The position numbers and the translations under genes are program-made. A DNA stretch of 64,000 bases from Rhizobiaceae bacterium (GTDB lineage Bacteria; Pseudomonadota; Alphaproteobacteria; Rhizobiales; Rhizobiaceae), in contig JAMLJA010000021.1 of assembly GCA_023953905.1 (NCBI GenBank), forward strand, positions 1 through 64,000, in the 5' to 3' direction. Shown here piece after piece: positions 56,987 to 64,000 of this stretch. Within the stretch, counting starts at the first letter, position 1; the number at the start of each line of letters is the position of its first letter. The notes under the pieces are model-generated. The model saw only the letters and a list, made by a program, of their open reading frames with translations, ran no database searches and had not been told where the DNA came from.

Positions 56987-57841
56987 ATGGCGAAGCCCGA
57001 CCTTGCCGGTCTCGAGACAATTATCGAGAAGGCATTCGACGCTCGCGAGGGCGTTTCGACTGAGACCAGCGGGGAAATCCGTGAGGCGGTAGAGACGGCC
57101 CTGAACCTGCTTGACCGTGGCGAGGCGCGTGTCGCGGAGCGGCAGGCCGACGGCAAATGGCAGGTGAATCAGTGGCTCAAGAAGGCTGTGCTCCTGTCGT
57201 TCCGGCTCAACGCCATGGAGATCATTCCGGGCGGTCCCGGCGGCGCGACCTGGTGGGACAAGGTTCCGTCCAAGTTTGACGGCTGGGGAGCCGTCGATTT
57301 CGAGCGCGCCGGCTTCCGCGCGGTGCCATCGGCCGTTGTCCGCCGCTCGGCCTATGTCGCGCCGGGTGTCGTCCTGATGCCGTCCTTCGTCAATCTCGGT
57401 GCACGTGTCGACACGGGCACGATGGTCGACACATGGGCGACTGTCGGGTCCTGCGCGCAGATCGGCAAGAATGTGCACCTATCGGGCGGCGTCGGCATTG
57501 GCGGCGTTCTGGAGCCATTGCAGGCTGGCCCCACCATTATCGAGGACAATTGCTTTATCGGGGCGCGTTCCGAAGTTGTCGAAGGGTGCATCGTGCGCGA
57601 AGGCTCGGTTCTGGGCATGGGCGTCTTCATCGGCCAGTCCACCAAGATCGTCGATCGCGCGACCGGAGAAGTGTTTTACGGAGAAGTGCCCGCCGGGTCG
57701 GTCGTGGTGGCGGGGACAATGCCCGGCAAGCCGCTTCCGGGAGGCGAGCCCGGCCCCAGCCTCTATTGCGCCGTGATCGTCAAGCGCGTCGATGAAAAGA
57801 CCCGTTCAAAGACGTCCATCAACGAATTGCTGAGAGATTGA
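56987..57841 (+). CDS. dapD: Tetrahydrodipicolinate N-succinyltransferase
   Basis: Succinylates tetrahydrodipicolinate in the lysine/meso-diaminopimelate route. 284 residues with a left-handed beta-helix (hexapeptide repeats from about 110 to 240: VAPGVVLMPSFVNLGARVD, GKNVHLSGGVGIGGVLEPL, EDNCFIGARSEVVEGCIV). An N-terminal helical domain (about 1-95) includes QWLKKAVLLSFRLN. Length matches other alphaproteobacterial DapD. dapE, which acts later in the same route, lies 673 bases downstream on the same strand with two DUF805 ORFs between. Confidence 0.96.
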   Translation: MAKPDLAGLETIIEKAFDAREGVSTETSGEIREAVETALNLLDRGEARVAERQADGKWQVNQWLKKAVLLSFRLNAMEIIPGGPGGATWWDKVPSKFDGWGAVDFERAGFRAVPSAVVRRSAYVAPGVVLMPSFVNLGARVDTGTMVDTWATVGSCAQIGKNVHLSGGVGIGGVLEPLQAGPTIIEDNCFIGARSEVVEGCIVREGSVLGMGVFIGQSTKIVDRATGEVFYGEVPAGSVVVAGTMPGKPLPGGEPGPSLYCAVIVKRVDEKTRSKTSINELLRD

Positions 57842-57911
57842 TCTTTTTTCAGAGTGGACGCACCTTCCTGTCGGCGCAGGCTGACGCGCCGTTTCGACGG
57901 AGGGGATGAAC

Positions 57912-58031
57912 ATGGATTGGACTCTCATAGCGCTGGTGCCGGTGATTGGCGGAATATGGCTTCTGATCGAGTGCGGGCTCCTTGAGGGTACGCGCGGCGC
58001 CAACAGATTTGGACCGGATCCTCTTGGCTGA
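57912..58031 (+). CDS. Small membrane protein resembling the C-terminal tail of DUF805
   Basis: A 39-residue ORF: MDWTLIALVP opens one hydrophobic helix (ending about LLIECG) and a tail ending GTRGANRFGPDPLG. That tail is the typical end of DUF805 proteins (GTPGPNRFGPDP). So it looks like the last third of a DUF805 protein with its own start. GGAGGGG at 57899-57905 is spaced six bases from the ATG at 57912, a very good ribosome site. It overlaps the start of a complete DUF805 gene by eight bases, so it may be a coupled small protein or a remnant of a duplication. Confidence 0.6.
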   Translation: MDWTLIALVPVIGGIWLLIECGLLEGTRGANRFGPDPLG

Positions 58032-58395
58032 TACAGGCAAACTTCTCTGGTTCTTCTTCAAGCTCAGGGGCCGCGCCGGGCGCGCGGCCTACATATTGGG
58101 CTTTCTGTTCCTCATGGTGGTGATCTCGTTTCCGCTCTACCGGTTCATGCTTTATCCGGAGGGAACACCTGCGGCTCAGACCTGGTCGCTGATCTTCGGC
58201 ATATGCTTCGTTGCGGCGCTGTGGTCGCATGTCGCCATGAGCGTCAAACGCTTTCATGATCTGGGACGGACTGGCTTCATGAGCGCGACCTTGTTCATTC
58301 CGGTAATTTCACTGATCGCGTTCGCCTATCTGTGCATCGCGCCGGGTACACCAGGACCCAACCCTTACGGCCGTTCCCCAAACGCGCCCGAATAG
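58024..58395 (+). CDS. DUF805 inner-membrane protein
   Basis: A 123-residue membrane protein of DUF805 (YhaH/YhaI type), function unknown. It opens FKLRGRAGRAAYILGF, the family entry motif, then has about three or four helices, the conserved AMSVKRFHDLGRTGF, and ends in GTPGPNPYG. The start is taken as TTG at 58024, inside the small DUF805-like ORF before it; a GTG/other start further upstream in this frame would give a non-homologous leader. Coupled translation with the small ORF is likely. Located between dapD and dapE. Confidence 0.8.
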   Translation: MADTGKLLWFFFKLRGRAGRAAYILGFLFLMVVISFPLYRFMLYPEGTPAAQTWSLIFGICFVAALWSHVAMSVKRFHDLGRTGFMSATLFIPVISLIAFAYLCIAPGTPGPNPYGRSPNAPE

Positions 58396-58513
58396 CCCCG
58401 CAACAGCTCCGACTGAGCGCGCAGGCCCGATAGCGTTGGACAGAGCCGAAGCTATGGCTATCATGACGCGTGGGCCGTGACAGGCTGCACTGTTTCCACT
58501 ATCGCTCCGCACC

Positions 58514-59701
58514 ATGACCCTCGCTACAGATCCGGCTGCCAATCTCGCCACACTCATCCGCTGCCCGTCCGTGACGCCTGCCGAAGGCGGTGCACTCGGG
58601 GCGCTGGAGGCCATGCTGACACCGCTTGGCTTCGCGGTTGAGCGGCCTGTCTTCAGCGAACACGGCACACCCGACGTCGAGAACCTCTACGCGCGACTGT
58701 CCGGCAACGGGCCACATATCATGTTTGCCGGCCACACAGACGTCGTTCCGACGGGCGACGAGCGGGACTGGTCGCATCCGCCTTTCGCGGCAGAAATCGT
58801 CAATGGCATGATGTATGGGCGCGGCGCCGTGGATATGAAGGGCGGCATCGCCTGTTTCGTGGCCGCATTGTCGAGATATCTGCAAAAACACAGCAAGCCG
58901 AAGGGATCGGTTTCACTGCTGATCACCGGTGACGAGGAAGGACCCTCAATCAACGGTACGGGCAAACTGCTCGAATGGGCGGCAGCCAAGGGCGAAACCT
59001 GGGACGCCTCGATCGTGGGGGAGCCCACCAATCCCGAGAAACTAGGCGATATGATCAAGATCGGGCGTCGCGGTTCGATTACCGGCGTCATAACGGTCTA
59101 CGGAAAGCAGGGGCATGTCGCCTATCCGCATCTGGCGGACAATCCCGTACGCGGGCTGATGGCATTGCTCGATGCGCTGATTGCGAAACCGCTTGACGAA
59201 GGGACGGAGAATTTCCAGCCGACCAATCTGGAGATCACCACCGTGGATGTGGCAAATCCGGCGGCAAACGTCATTCCCGGACGCGCCACGGCGACGTTCA
59301 ACATACGCTTCAACGATAGCTGGACGTCGGAAAGTCTTCAGGCGGAGATCCACAACCGGCTCGATCTGGCTGCCGAGTCAAACAGCTACCGAACAGGACG
59401 CGACGAGCCCGTCTCATTCGATCTCGCTTGGAAGGATCGTCCGAGCCATGTGTTTCTGACGCGAGACGACAAGCTCATCGAAAGCCTGTCGAAATCGGTA
59501 GCCGCCGTAACCGGACAGACCCCGAAGCTGTCGACCACGGGCGGCACGTCCGACGCGCGCTACATCAAGGACTATTGTCCCGTGGTTGAATTCGGTCTCG
59601 TCGGTCAGACCATGCATATGGCGGACGAACGGGTGGCGCTTGACGATCTTGAAACGCTGACGCGCATCTACGAGCGCTTCCTGGAAGACTGGTTCGGCTG
59701 A
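58514..59701 (+). CDS. dapE: Succinyl-diaminopimelate desuccinylase
   Basis: Di-zinc M20 hydrolase of 395 residues that removes succinate from N-succinyl-LL-diaminopimelate. Metal site: FAGHTDVVPTGDERDW with the first histidine, GRGAVDMKGGIACF with the bridging aspartate and ITGDEEGPSINGT with the catalytic glutamates. The dimerisation domain lies around 180-300 (RRGSITGVITVYGKQGHVAY), and GGTSDARYIKDY is near the end. Follows dapD in pathway order. A small membrane-protein gene starts five bases after the stop. Confidence 0.96.
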   Translation: MTLATDPAANLATLIRCPSVTPAEGGALGALEAMLTPLGFAVERPVFSEHGTPDVENLYARLSGNGPHIMFAGHTDVVPTGDERDWSHPPFAAEIVNGMMYGRGAVDMKGGIACFVAALSRYLQKHSKPKGSVSLLITGDEEGPSINGTGKLLEWAAAKGETWDASIVGEPTNPEKLGDMIKIGRRGSITGVITVYGKQGHVAYPHLADNPVRGLMALLDALIAKPLDEGTENFQPTNLEITTVDVANPAANVIPGRATATFNIRFNDSWTSESLQAEIHNRLDLAAESNSYRTGRDEPVSFDLAWKDRPSHVFLTRDDKLIESLSKSVAAVTGQTPKLSTTGGTSDARYIKDYCPVVEFGLVGQTMHMADERVALDDLETLTRIYERFLEDWFG

Positions 59702-59706
59702 CCGGA

Positions 59707-60300
59707 ATGCTCGACACGACGGACATCCAACGCAGTCTGAAAGGTGCCTGGCGGGTCATGACCGGCCGCCCTGACGGCATGCGGATGCTCGATACCTCGC
59801 TGGAAGGTTTCTGGGATTCCTTCTTCGCGATCATTGTTGCATTTCCCGCGCTCGCCATCGGCTGGTTTGCCAGCGCCGATACGTTCGTGCAGTACATCGA
59901 GGGTGTATCGCGCGCGTCGATCGTGGCGCGGCTTGCAATCGTAGATCTCGCCGTATGGCTGCTACCGCTGATCATCCTTGGCCTTGTGGCAAAGCAGGTC
60001 GGCATCGCGGACCGCTTTGTGCACTATGTCGTTTCTGGAAACTGGGCCTCTGCCGTTCTCGTCTGGATGATGGTGCCGCCGAGTCTGCTGAAACTGGTCG
60101 CCCCGGACACCGCGGATTTCGCATCCATGCTGTCGCTGGCGCTGTTTCTGTTGTCGATGGTTCTCACGTGGCGGCAGACCAATGTGGCACTCGCGAAGGG
60201 ACCCGGCCTCGCCACGGCTGTTTTCGTGGCCATGTTCGTTTGCGCCCTGCTGGTGCTCATCGTCACCCAAGGCCTGCTCGGTCTCGACAGCCCTTACTGA
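59707..60300 (+). CDS. Conserved multi-pass membrane protein
   Basis: A 197-residue protein not assigned to a named family here. About five hydrophobic segments are visible (FFAIIVAFPALAIGWF, LAIVDLAVWLLPLIILGLV, WASAVLVWMMVPPSLLKLV, MLSLALFLLSMVLTW and LATAVFVAMFVCALLVLIV). No cofactor motif or charged pore pattern stands out. It starts five bases past dapE and is probably co-transcribed. Its last seven bases overlap the end of convergent truA. Resembles hypothetical membrane proteins found beside dapE in rhizobia, from memory. Confidence 0.75.
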   Translation: MLDTTDIQRSLKGAWRVMTGRPDGMRMLDTSLEGFWDSFFAIIVAFPALAIGWFASADTFVQYIEGVSRASIVARLAIVDLAVWLLPLIILGLVAKQVGIADRFVHYVVSGNWASAVLVWMMVPPSLLKLVAPDTADFASMLSLALFLLSMVLTWRQTNVALAKGPGLATAVFVAMFVCALLVLIVTQGLLGLDSPY

Positions 60301-61049
60301 CCGGCGTCGTAGTCAACCCGAGTGAGATAGAGCCCTTCCGGCGGCGCCACCTGTCCGCACGCTGCGCGGTTGTGCGCGTCGAGGGCGGCCTTGAGATCGG
60401 CAGATGACCATCTGCCCTCCCCGACCTGCTTCAGGCTTCCCACCATGGAACGCACCTGATTGTGGAGGAAGGACCGCGCAGAGGCGAAAATCTCGATGAG
60501 ATCGCCATTTTGAAAGACATCCAGCCGGTCCAGCGTTCGCAGCGGGCTCTTCGCCTGACAATGGGCGGACCGAAACGTCGAGAAATCATGACGCCCGACC
60601 AATAGCTGCGCGGCCTCGTGCATCGCATCGACATCCAAAGTCTTCGCCACCCGCCATGCTCGGTTGAACTCGATGGCAAGCGGCGCCCGTCGTGTGACGA
60701 TGCGATAGAGATAGTGCCGGGCAGTGGCGGAAAAGCGTGCATCGAAATCACTGTCGACTGCCGTTGCAGAGAGAATGGCGACACGCTCACCGGAAGATGC
60801 CAGATGCGCGTTGAGCGCGCCGGCAACGGTATTCGCCGGCCAATCCTTCTCAAGATCGCAATGGGCAACCTGGCCCGTGGCGTGAACACCGGCGTCAGTG
60901 CGACCGGCGCCGCGTATGGTCACAGTCTCGCCGCTGAATGCCGAGATCGCCTGCTCTATGGCCGCCTGCACGGAATGCGGCCCCGTCTGCCGCTGCCATC
61001 CGGCGTAGGCGCTGCCATCATACTCAATGTCGAGGCGGTAGCGAGGCAT
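60294..61049 (-). CDS. truA: tRNA pseudouridine(38-40) synthase
   Basis: A 251-residue enzyme that isomerises uridines 38-40 in the anticodon arm. RYRLDIEYDGSAYAGWQRQ opens the fold, and the catalytic aspartate is in GAGRTDAGVHATGQVAH. SFLHNQVRSMVGSLKQVGEG is the conserved C-terminal block. ATG is the complement of 61047-61049 with AGGG upstream. Last gene of the leftward def-fmt-GNAT-truA set, only two bases after the GNAT stop. The 3' end overlaps the facing membrane-protein gene by seven bases. Confidence 0.95.
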   Translation of the reverse strand: MPRYRLDIEYDGSAYAGWQRQTGPHSVQAAIEQAISAFSGETVTIRGAGRTDAGVHATGQVAHCDLEKDWPANTVAGALNAHLASSGERVAILSATAVDSDFDARFSATARHYLYRIVTRRAPLAIEFNRAWRVAKTLDVDAMHEAAQLLVGRHDFSTFRSAHCQAKSPLRTLDRLDVFQNGDLIEIFASARSFLHNQVRSMVGSLKQVGEGRWSSADLKAALDAHNRAACGQVAPPEGLYLTRVDYDAGQ

Positions 61050-61051
61050 GT

Positions 61052-61549
61052 TCAAAGCCCTGCAAAAGCAGAGGGATACACGATCCGGCCGGTCTTAGGC
61101 CCATTTCCCCATGCAAGCGCCTGCAAGGCCTCACACTGATAAGCGCTGTCGAATTTGGCAGCCCGAGCGTGGCTGTAGCCAAATCTGCCGTAGTAGGAAG
61201 GATCGCCCAAAACAACCGAAAGCGTCTCTCGCGGAGCGAGCTTGCTGTGCCCCTCTTCCATAAGTCGGTGGCCGATGCCTTTCAACTGCAAAGCAGGTTG
61301 GACAGCGAGTGGCGCGAGCGCAACGGCTGCATGATTTTGGCCTCCAACGACCACGAGAAGGCGCGAAAACAATATGTGTCCGGCAATCTGGTCATCTCCA
61401 ACGGCGACAAGCTCGAGAACCACGTCTCCCGCAGATCGAAGGGATTCTATCAGGTTTGCTTCGCCGTCGCCCTTGAATGCTTCGACAACAACAGCGCGGA
61501 TCGCCGGATGATCGGCGGCCACAGCTTGCCTGACGACACAGTCTTTCAC
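61052..61549 (-). CDS. GNAT-family N-acetyltransferase (YhbS-like)
   Basis: A 165-residue acetyltransferase of the GNAT fold. It shows VVVEAFKGDGEANLIESLR, the acetyl-CoA loop with LQLKGIGHRLMEEG, and GDPSYYGRFGYSHA, a segment typical of the YhbS-type group. Start is GTG overlapping the fmt stop by four bases (GTGA), and the stop lies two bases from the truA ATG. So an extra gene sits between fmt and truA, which are neighbours in many rhizobia. The acceptor is unknown. Confidence 0.85.
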   Translation of the reverse strand: MKDCVVRQAVAADHPAIRAVVVEAFKGDGEANLIESLRSAGDVVLELVAVGDDQIAGHILFSRLLVVVGGQNHAAVALAPLAVQPALQLKGIGHRLMEEGHSKLAPRETLSVVLGDPSYYGRFGYSHARAAKFDSAYQCEALQALAWGNGPKTGRIVYPSAFAGL

Positions 61550-62481
61550 AGGAGCCGCATCCCAGCTTCCAGCTTTGCGCCGCGCAAAAATTCCTCCGCG
61601 GAAACCGGCTTGCCGCCCGCGCGCTGAACCTCAACCAGTCGAACCGCTCCATCGGCACAGGCGACGGTCAGTTGATCGTCAAGGCTCTCACCGGCAATCC
61701 CTTGCCCTGTCGCGAGCTTGGAACGCAATATTTTGAGACGCTCGATCTTCCCGGCCAGTTCAACCTCGCACCATGCGCCCGGGAAAGGCGAAAGCCCTCT
61801 TATATGGTTATGTACGTCAGACGCTGGCCGCTGCCAGTCGATGCGAGTCTCGGCCTTGGATATCTTCGCCGCGTAGAGCGCGCCCTCGTCCGGTTGAGGC
61901 GACAATGGCAGCTCTCCGCGGTCGAGCCGCGACAACGCCTCGACCATCAGCGCGGCGCCGACATGCATCAACTCGTCGTGCAATGCGCCCGCCGTCATTT
62001 CCGGACCAATGGCGACCGTCTGGGTCAGCGCTACCGGGCCGGTGTCGAGGCCGACATCCATCTTCATGATCATCACGCCCGTCTCGGTGTCGCCCGCCAT
62101 GATCGCGCGCTGGATCGGAGCGGCACCGCGCCAGCGCGGCAGGAGCGACGCATGGCCGTTGTAGCAACCCAATCTGGTTCCTTCGAGAATGGCCGATGGC
62201 AGAAGCAGACCATAAGCCACCACAACGGCGACATCGGCCTCAAGGTCGCAAAACCTCTGCTGTTCGTCGGCGGACCGCAACGACGTCGGCGTACGGACCG
62301 GAATGCCAAGCCGTTCGGCCTCGCGCTGCACCGGCGACGGGGTCAGTTCCAGTCCGCGCCGACCAGCTGGACGGGGCGGCTGGCTATAGACAGCGACGAC
62401 GTCGTGGCCCGCGTCGACCACGGCGCGCAGCGTCGGCACCGAAAAGTCAGGCGTTCCCATGAAGACGACACGAAGCGGCAT
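61546..62481 (-). CDS. fmt: Methionyl-tRNA formyltransferase
   Basis: A 311-residue enzyme that formylates initiator Met-tRNA with 10-formyl-tetrahydrofolate. The folate/catalytic loop is present as NGHASLLPRWRGAAPIQRA: the catalytic Asn and His are kept, with Gly in place of the usual Val between them. MKMDVGLDTGP carries the catalytic aspartate. A C-terminal OB-type tRNA-binding domain (about 205-311) ends with AGGKPVSAEEFLRGAKL. It follows def by 105 bases, the usual def-fmt order for formyl-methionine processing. Confidence 0.95.
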   Translation of the reverse strand: MPLRVVFMGTPDFSVPTLRAVVDAGHDVVAVYSQPPRPAGRRGLELTPSPVQREAERLGIPVRTPTSLRSADEQQRFCDLEADVAVVVAYGLLLPSAILEGTRLGCYNGHASLLPRWRGAAPIQRAIMAGDTETGVMIMKMDVGLDTGPVALTQTVAIGPEMTAGALHDELMHVGAALMVEALSRLDRGELPLSPQPDEGALYAAKISKAETRIDWQRPASDVHNHIRGLSPFPGAWCEVELAGKIERLKILRSKLATGQGIAGESLDDQLTVACADGAVRLVEVQRAGGKPVSAEEFLRGAKLEAGMRLL

Positions 62482-62586
62482 CGGTTTTACGCAGAACCCT
62501 TCTCTGGTTGAGCCAGAACGGCATTTCCCGCCACTGCTTCAGCCACGTTCAGACGTGTTTGCCGAAGCGGCAGGAGTTCGCGGCGA

Positions 62587-63117
62587 TCAGACCGCGAGTT
62601 TCGGCGGCGCCTTTTCGCGGGCAAGCTTCTTGAACTTGCGTACCACCATATCCCGCTTGAGCTTGGAAATATGGTCTATGAAAAGCACGCCGTTCAGATG
62701 GTCGATCTCGTGCTGAAGACAGGTGGCCATCAGTCCGTCCGCCTCGATCTCCTGCTGCTTTCCGAACTTGTCGAGGTAGCGCACGGTCACCGTGGCAGGC
62801 CTTTCGACTTCGGCATAGTAATCGGGGATCGACAGGCAGCCTTCCTCATAGACAGCGCTATCGTCGCCATGCCCGAGGATTTCCGGATTGATCACGACAT
62901 GGGGAGCGGGCTCTTCGTCTTCCTTCGCGAGATCGATCACCAGCATGCGCAAGGGTTCGCCGATCTGAATCGCCGCCAGCCCTATTCCCGGCGCGTCATA
63001 CATCGTCTCAAGCATATCGTCGGCGAATCTGCGCAAGTCATCATCGATCCGTTCGACAGGCTTCGAGACCTGGCGAAGGAGCGGATCGGGGAGGATAATG
63101 AGTGGCCGTATCGACAT
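62587..63117 (-). CDS. def: Peptide deformylase
   Basis: Iron(II) metallopeptidase of 176 residues that removes the formyl group from new proteins. All three family motifs are present: motif 1 PGIGLAAIQIG, motif 2 EEGCLSIPDYY with the metal cysteine, and motif 3 LQHEIDHLNGVLF with the two histidines and catalytic glutamate. ATG is the complement of 63115-63117; a three-residue longer GTG start exists. It is divergent from rmuC by 104 bases. Confidence 0.96.
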   Translation of the reverse strand: MSIRPLIILPDPLLRQVSKPVERIDDDLRRFADDMLETMYDAPGIGLAAIQIGEPLRMLVIDLAKEDEEPAPHVVINPEILGHGDDSAVYEEGCLSIPDYYAEVERPATVTVRYLDKFGKQQEIEADGLMATCLQHEIDHLNGVLFIDHISKLKRDMVVRKFKKLAREKAPPKLAV

Positions 63118-63221
63118 TTCGTTCACCTATTCGCTCGCCCGGCGAGCGTCAACAGGCTTGGCAACCCCGCGTTCACGTTTTGATCTTACAATAGCGTGAG
63201 AATCGCCTATGGTGCGCGGCA

Positions 63222-64000
63222 ATGAAATCCAATGAGCTCCTTGCACTGCCGGTTGGCCAGTTGGGCGCACTTACGATCAGTCTGGGTCAGGCTATCCTTG
63301 CCGCGACCATTCTGATGGCGTTGGCGCTTGCGGCGATGGGTATCGCCATGTGGCGCGTGTCGAGCGCGCGATCGAGGATGGCGGCAGAGACCGAAGAGCG
63401 GTCTCGGCAGGCCGACCAGCGCATGATGCGTCTTCTTCAGGCGCAATCGGAGATGCAGGGCCGGCTTGGCACGATCGCGGAAGTTTTCGGCGCACGACAG
63501 GCCGAGCTCAATCAATCGATCAGCCAACGCCTCGACGCCATGACCGGCCGGCTTGGTCAGACGATGACGGAACAGACCAAATCGACGCACGACAGTCTGT
63601 CCAAGCTGCAGGAAAGGCTTGCGGTTATCGACAAGGCCCAGGGCAATATTCAGTCGCTCGCCGGGCAGGTGGTGGAACTGCAGGCCATACTCTCCAACAA
63701 GCAGACGCGCGGCGCCTTCGGCCAGTCACGCATGGAAGCTGTCGTGGCGGACGGGCTTCCGCATGGCGCTTTCGAGTTTCAGGCAACGCTCTCGAACGGG
63801 AACCGGCCCGACTGCGTGATCCGCATGCCAAACGGCGCCGCCGGTCTGGTGATCGACGCGAAGTTTCCGCTCGAATCGTGGAACGCCATCCGCGCCGCGG
63901 AACATGCCGACGCGCGGAAGCTGGCGGCACAGTCGTTCCGGAGAGATATCGAAACGCATATCAGGGATATCTCCGAGAAATATCTGATCGCTGGCGAGAC
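63222..64000 (+). CDS. rmuC: DNA recombination protein RmuC, 3' end missing
   Basis: About 259 residues visible before the window ends. One N-terminal membrane anchor (residues about 22-46, ILAATILMALALAAMGIAM). A long coiled coil follows (about 47-150, rich in Q, E and R). The RmuC nuclease-like core starts near 165 with RGAFGQSRMEAVVADGLP and PDCVIRMPNGAAGLVIDAKFPLESW, which carries a PD-(D/E)XK-like D-A-K. RmuC limits inversion at short repeats in E. coli. The frame is open to the last base, so it continues outside the window. ATG at 63222 lacks a strong ribosome site. Confidence 0.88.
   Translation, partial: MKSNELLALPVGQLGALTISLGQAILAATILMALALAAMGIAMWRVSSARSRMAAETEERSRQADQRMMRLLQAQSEMQGRLGTIAEVFGARQAELNQSISQRLDAMTGRLGQTMTEQTKSTHDSLSKLQERLAVIDKAQGNIQSLAGQVVELQAILSNKQTRGAFGQSRMEAVVADGLPHGAFEFQATLSNGNRPDCVIRMPNGAAGLVIDAKFPLESWNAIRAAEHADARKLAAQSFRRDIETHIRDISEKYLIAGE

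Noticed and set aside
56849..57478. N-terminal extension of the LOG-family gene through dapD
   Set aside because: The extra part is antisense to dapD and has no homology; the start at 56848 fits the family.

Overview
The window is a GC-rich, gene-dense stretch of an alphaproteobacterial chromosome. Gene content and order point to the Hyphomicrobiales (Rhizobiales), probably a Phyllobacteriaceae-like organism. Supporting blocks are lptC-lptA-lptB-rpoN-hpf-ptsN, olsB / maeB (tme-like) / mutS / glnD / murJ, rph-rdgB-hemW beside hrcA-grpE, def-fmt-truA, and an Hsp20 gene followed by a DUF1150 gene. I see no tRNA, rRNA, insertion sequence, prophage, CRISPR array or obvious foreign island. Two genes run off the window: a peptide-transporter binding protein at the left edge and rmuC at the right edge.

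Layout. Bases 1-6595 hold one tightly overlapped operon: a peptide/opine-type ABC importer (binding protein, permease, fused permease-ATPase, ATPase), a FadR-type regulator and a formamidase-like hydrolase. Bases 6612-11704 carry DNA repair (nth, an Ada-like methyltransferase), nucleoside/ribose salvage (rbsK, nucleoside hydrolase) and a heat-shock unit (Hsp20 plus DUF1150). Bases 11769-16903 (minus strand) are the LPS-export/sigma-54/PTS-Ntr block. Bases 17217-22816 hold sppA, ihfB, a LapA-like protein, an ornithine-cyclodeaminase/cupin pair, two RNA methyltransferase-type genes and lspA. Bases 22924-35778 hold a hybrid histidine kinase, olsB, a Tat-exported metal-dependent hydrolase, a methyltransferase, maeB, mutS and a GGDEF/EAL protein. 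Bases 35895-44237 hold glnD, murJ, an attenuated aroG and gyrB. Bases 44483-51562 hold a P450, yraN, rsmI, an LpoA-like lipoprotein, hemW, rdgB, a VOC protein and rph. Bases 51701-64000 hold hrcA, grpE, a TRIC/UPF0126 channel, a frameshifted GGDEF gene, a HAD nucleotidase, a LOG-family protein, dapD, two DUF805 ORFs, dapE, a membrane protein, truA, a GNAT protein, fmt, def and rmuC.

The most interesting element is the 262-bp gap between murJ and aroG. It contains a consensus-like promoter and a 25-codon leader peptide with the run Y-W-Y-F-S-F. Three mutually exclusive RNA pairings follow, ending in a GC hairpin with six U residues. This is a complete transcription attenuator for DAHP synthase, with codons for all three aromatic amino acids. 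The promoter spacing puts the predicted transcript start at, or within a base or so of, the leader ATG, so the peptide may be read from a leaderless RNA. The second notable element is the hsp20 control region: a CTTGAA-17-CCATAT heat-shock-type promoter and a UCGCU/AGGA hairpin with a bulged G over the Shine-Dalgarno site, which is the hallmark of a ROSE RNA thermometer. A similar CTTGAT-17-CGATAT promoter precedes grpE.

Start codons were chosen from Shine-Dalgarno placement, overlaps with neighbours and family N-termini. Many are GTG or TTG and are flagged where uncertain. All assignments come from reading the sequence and recalled family motifs; no database search was run.
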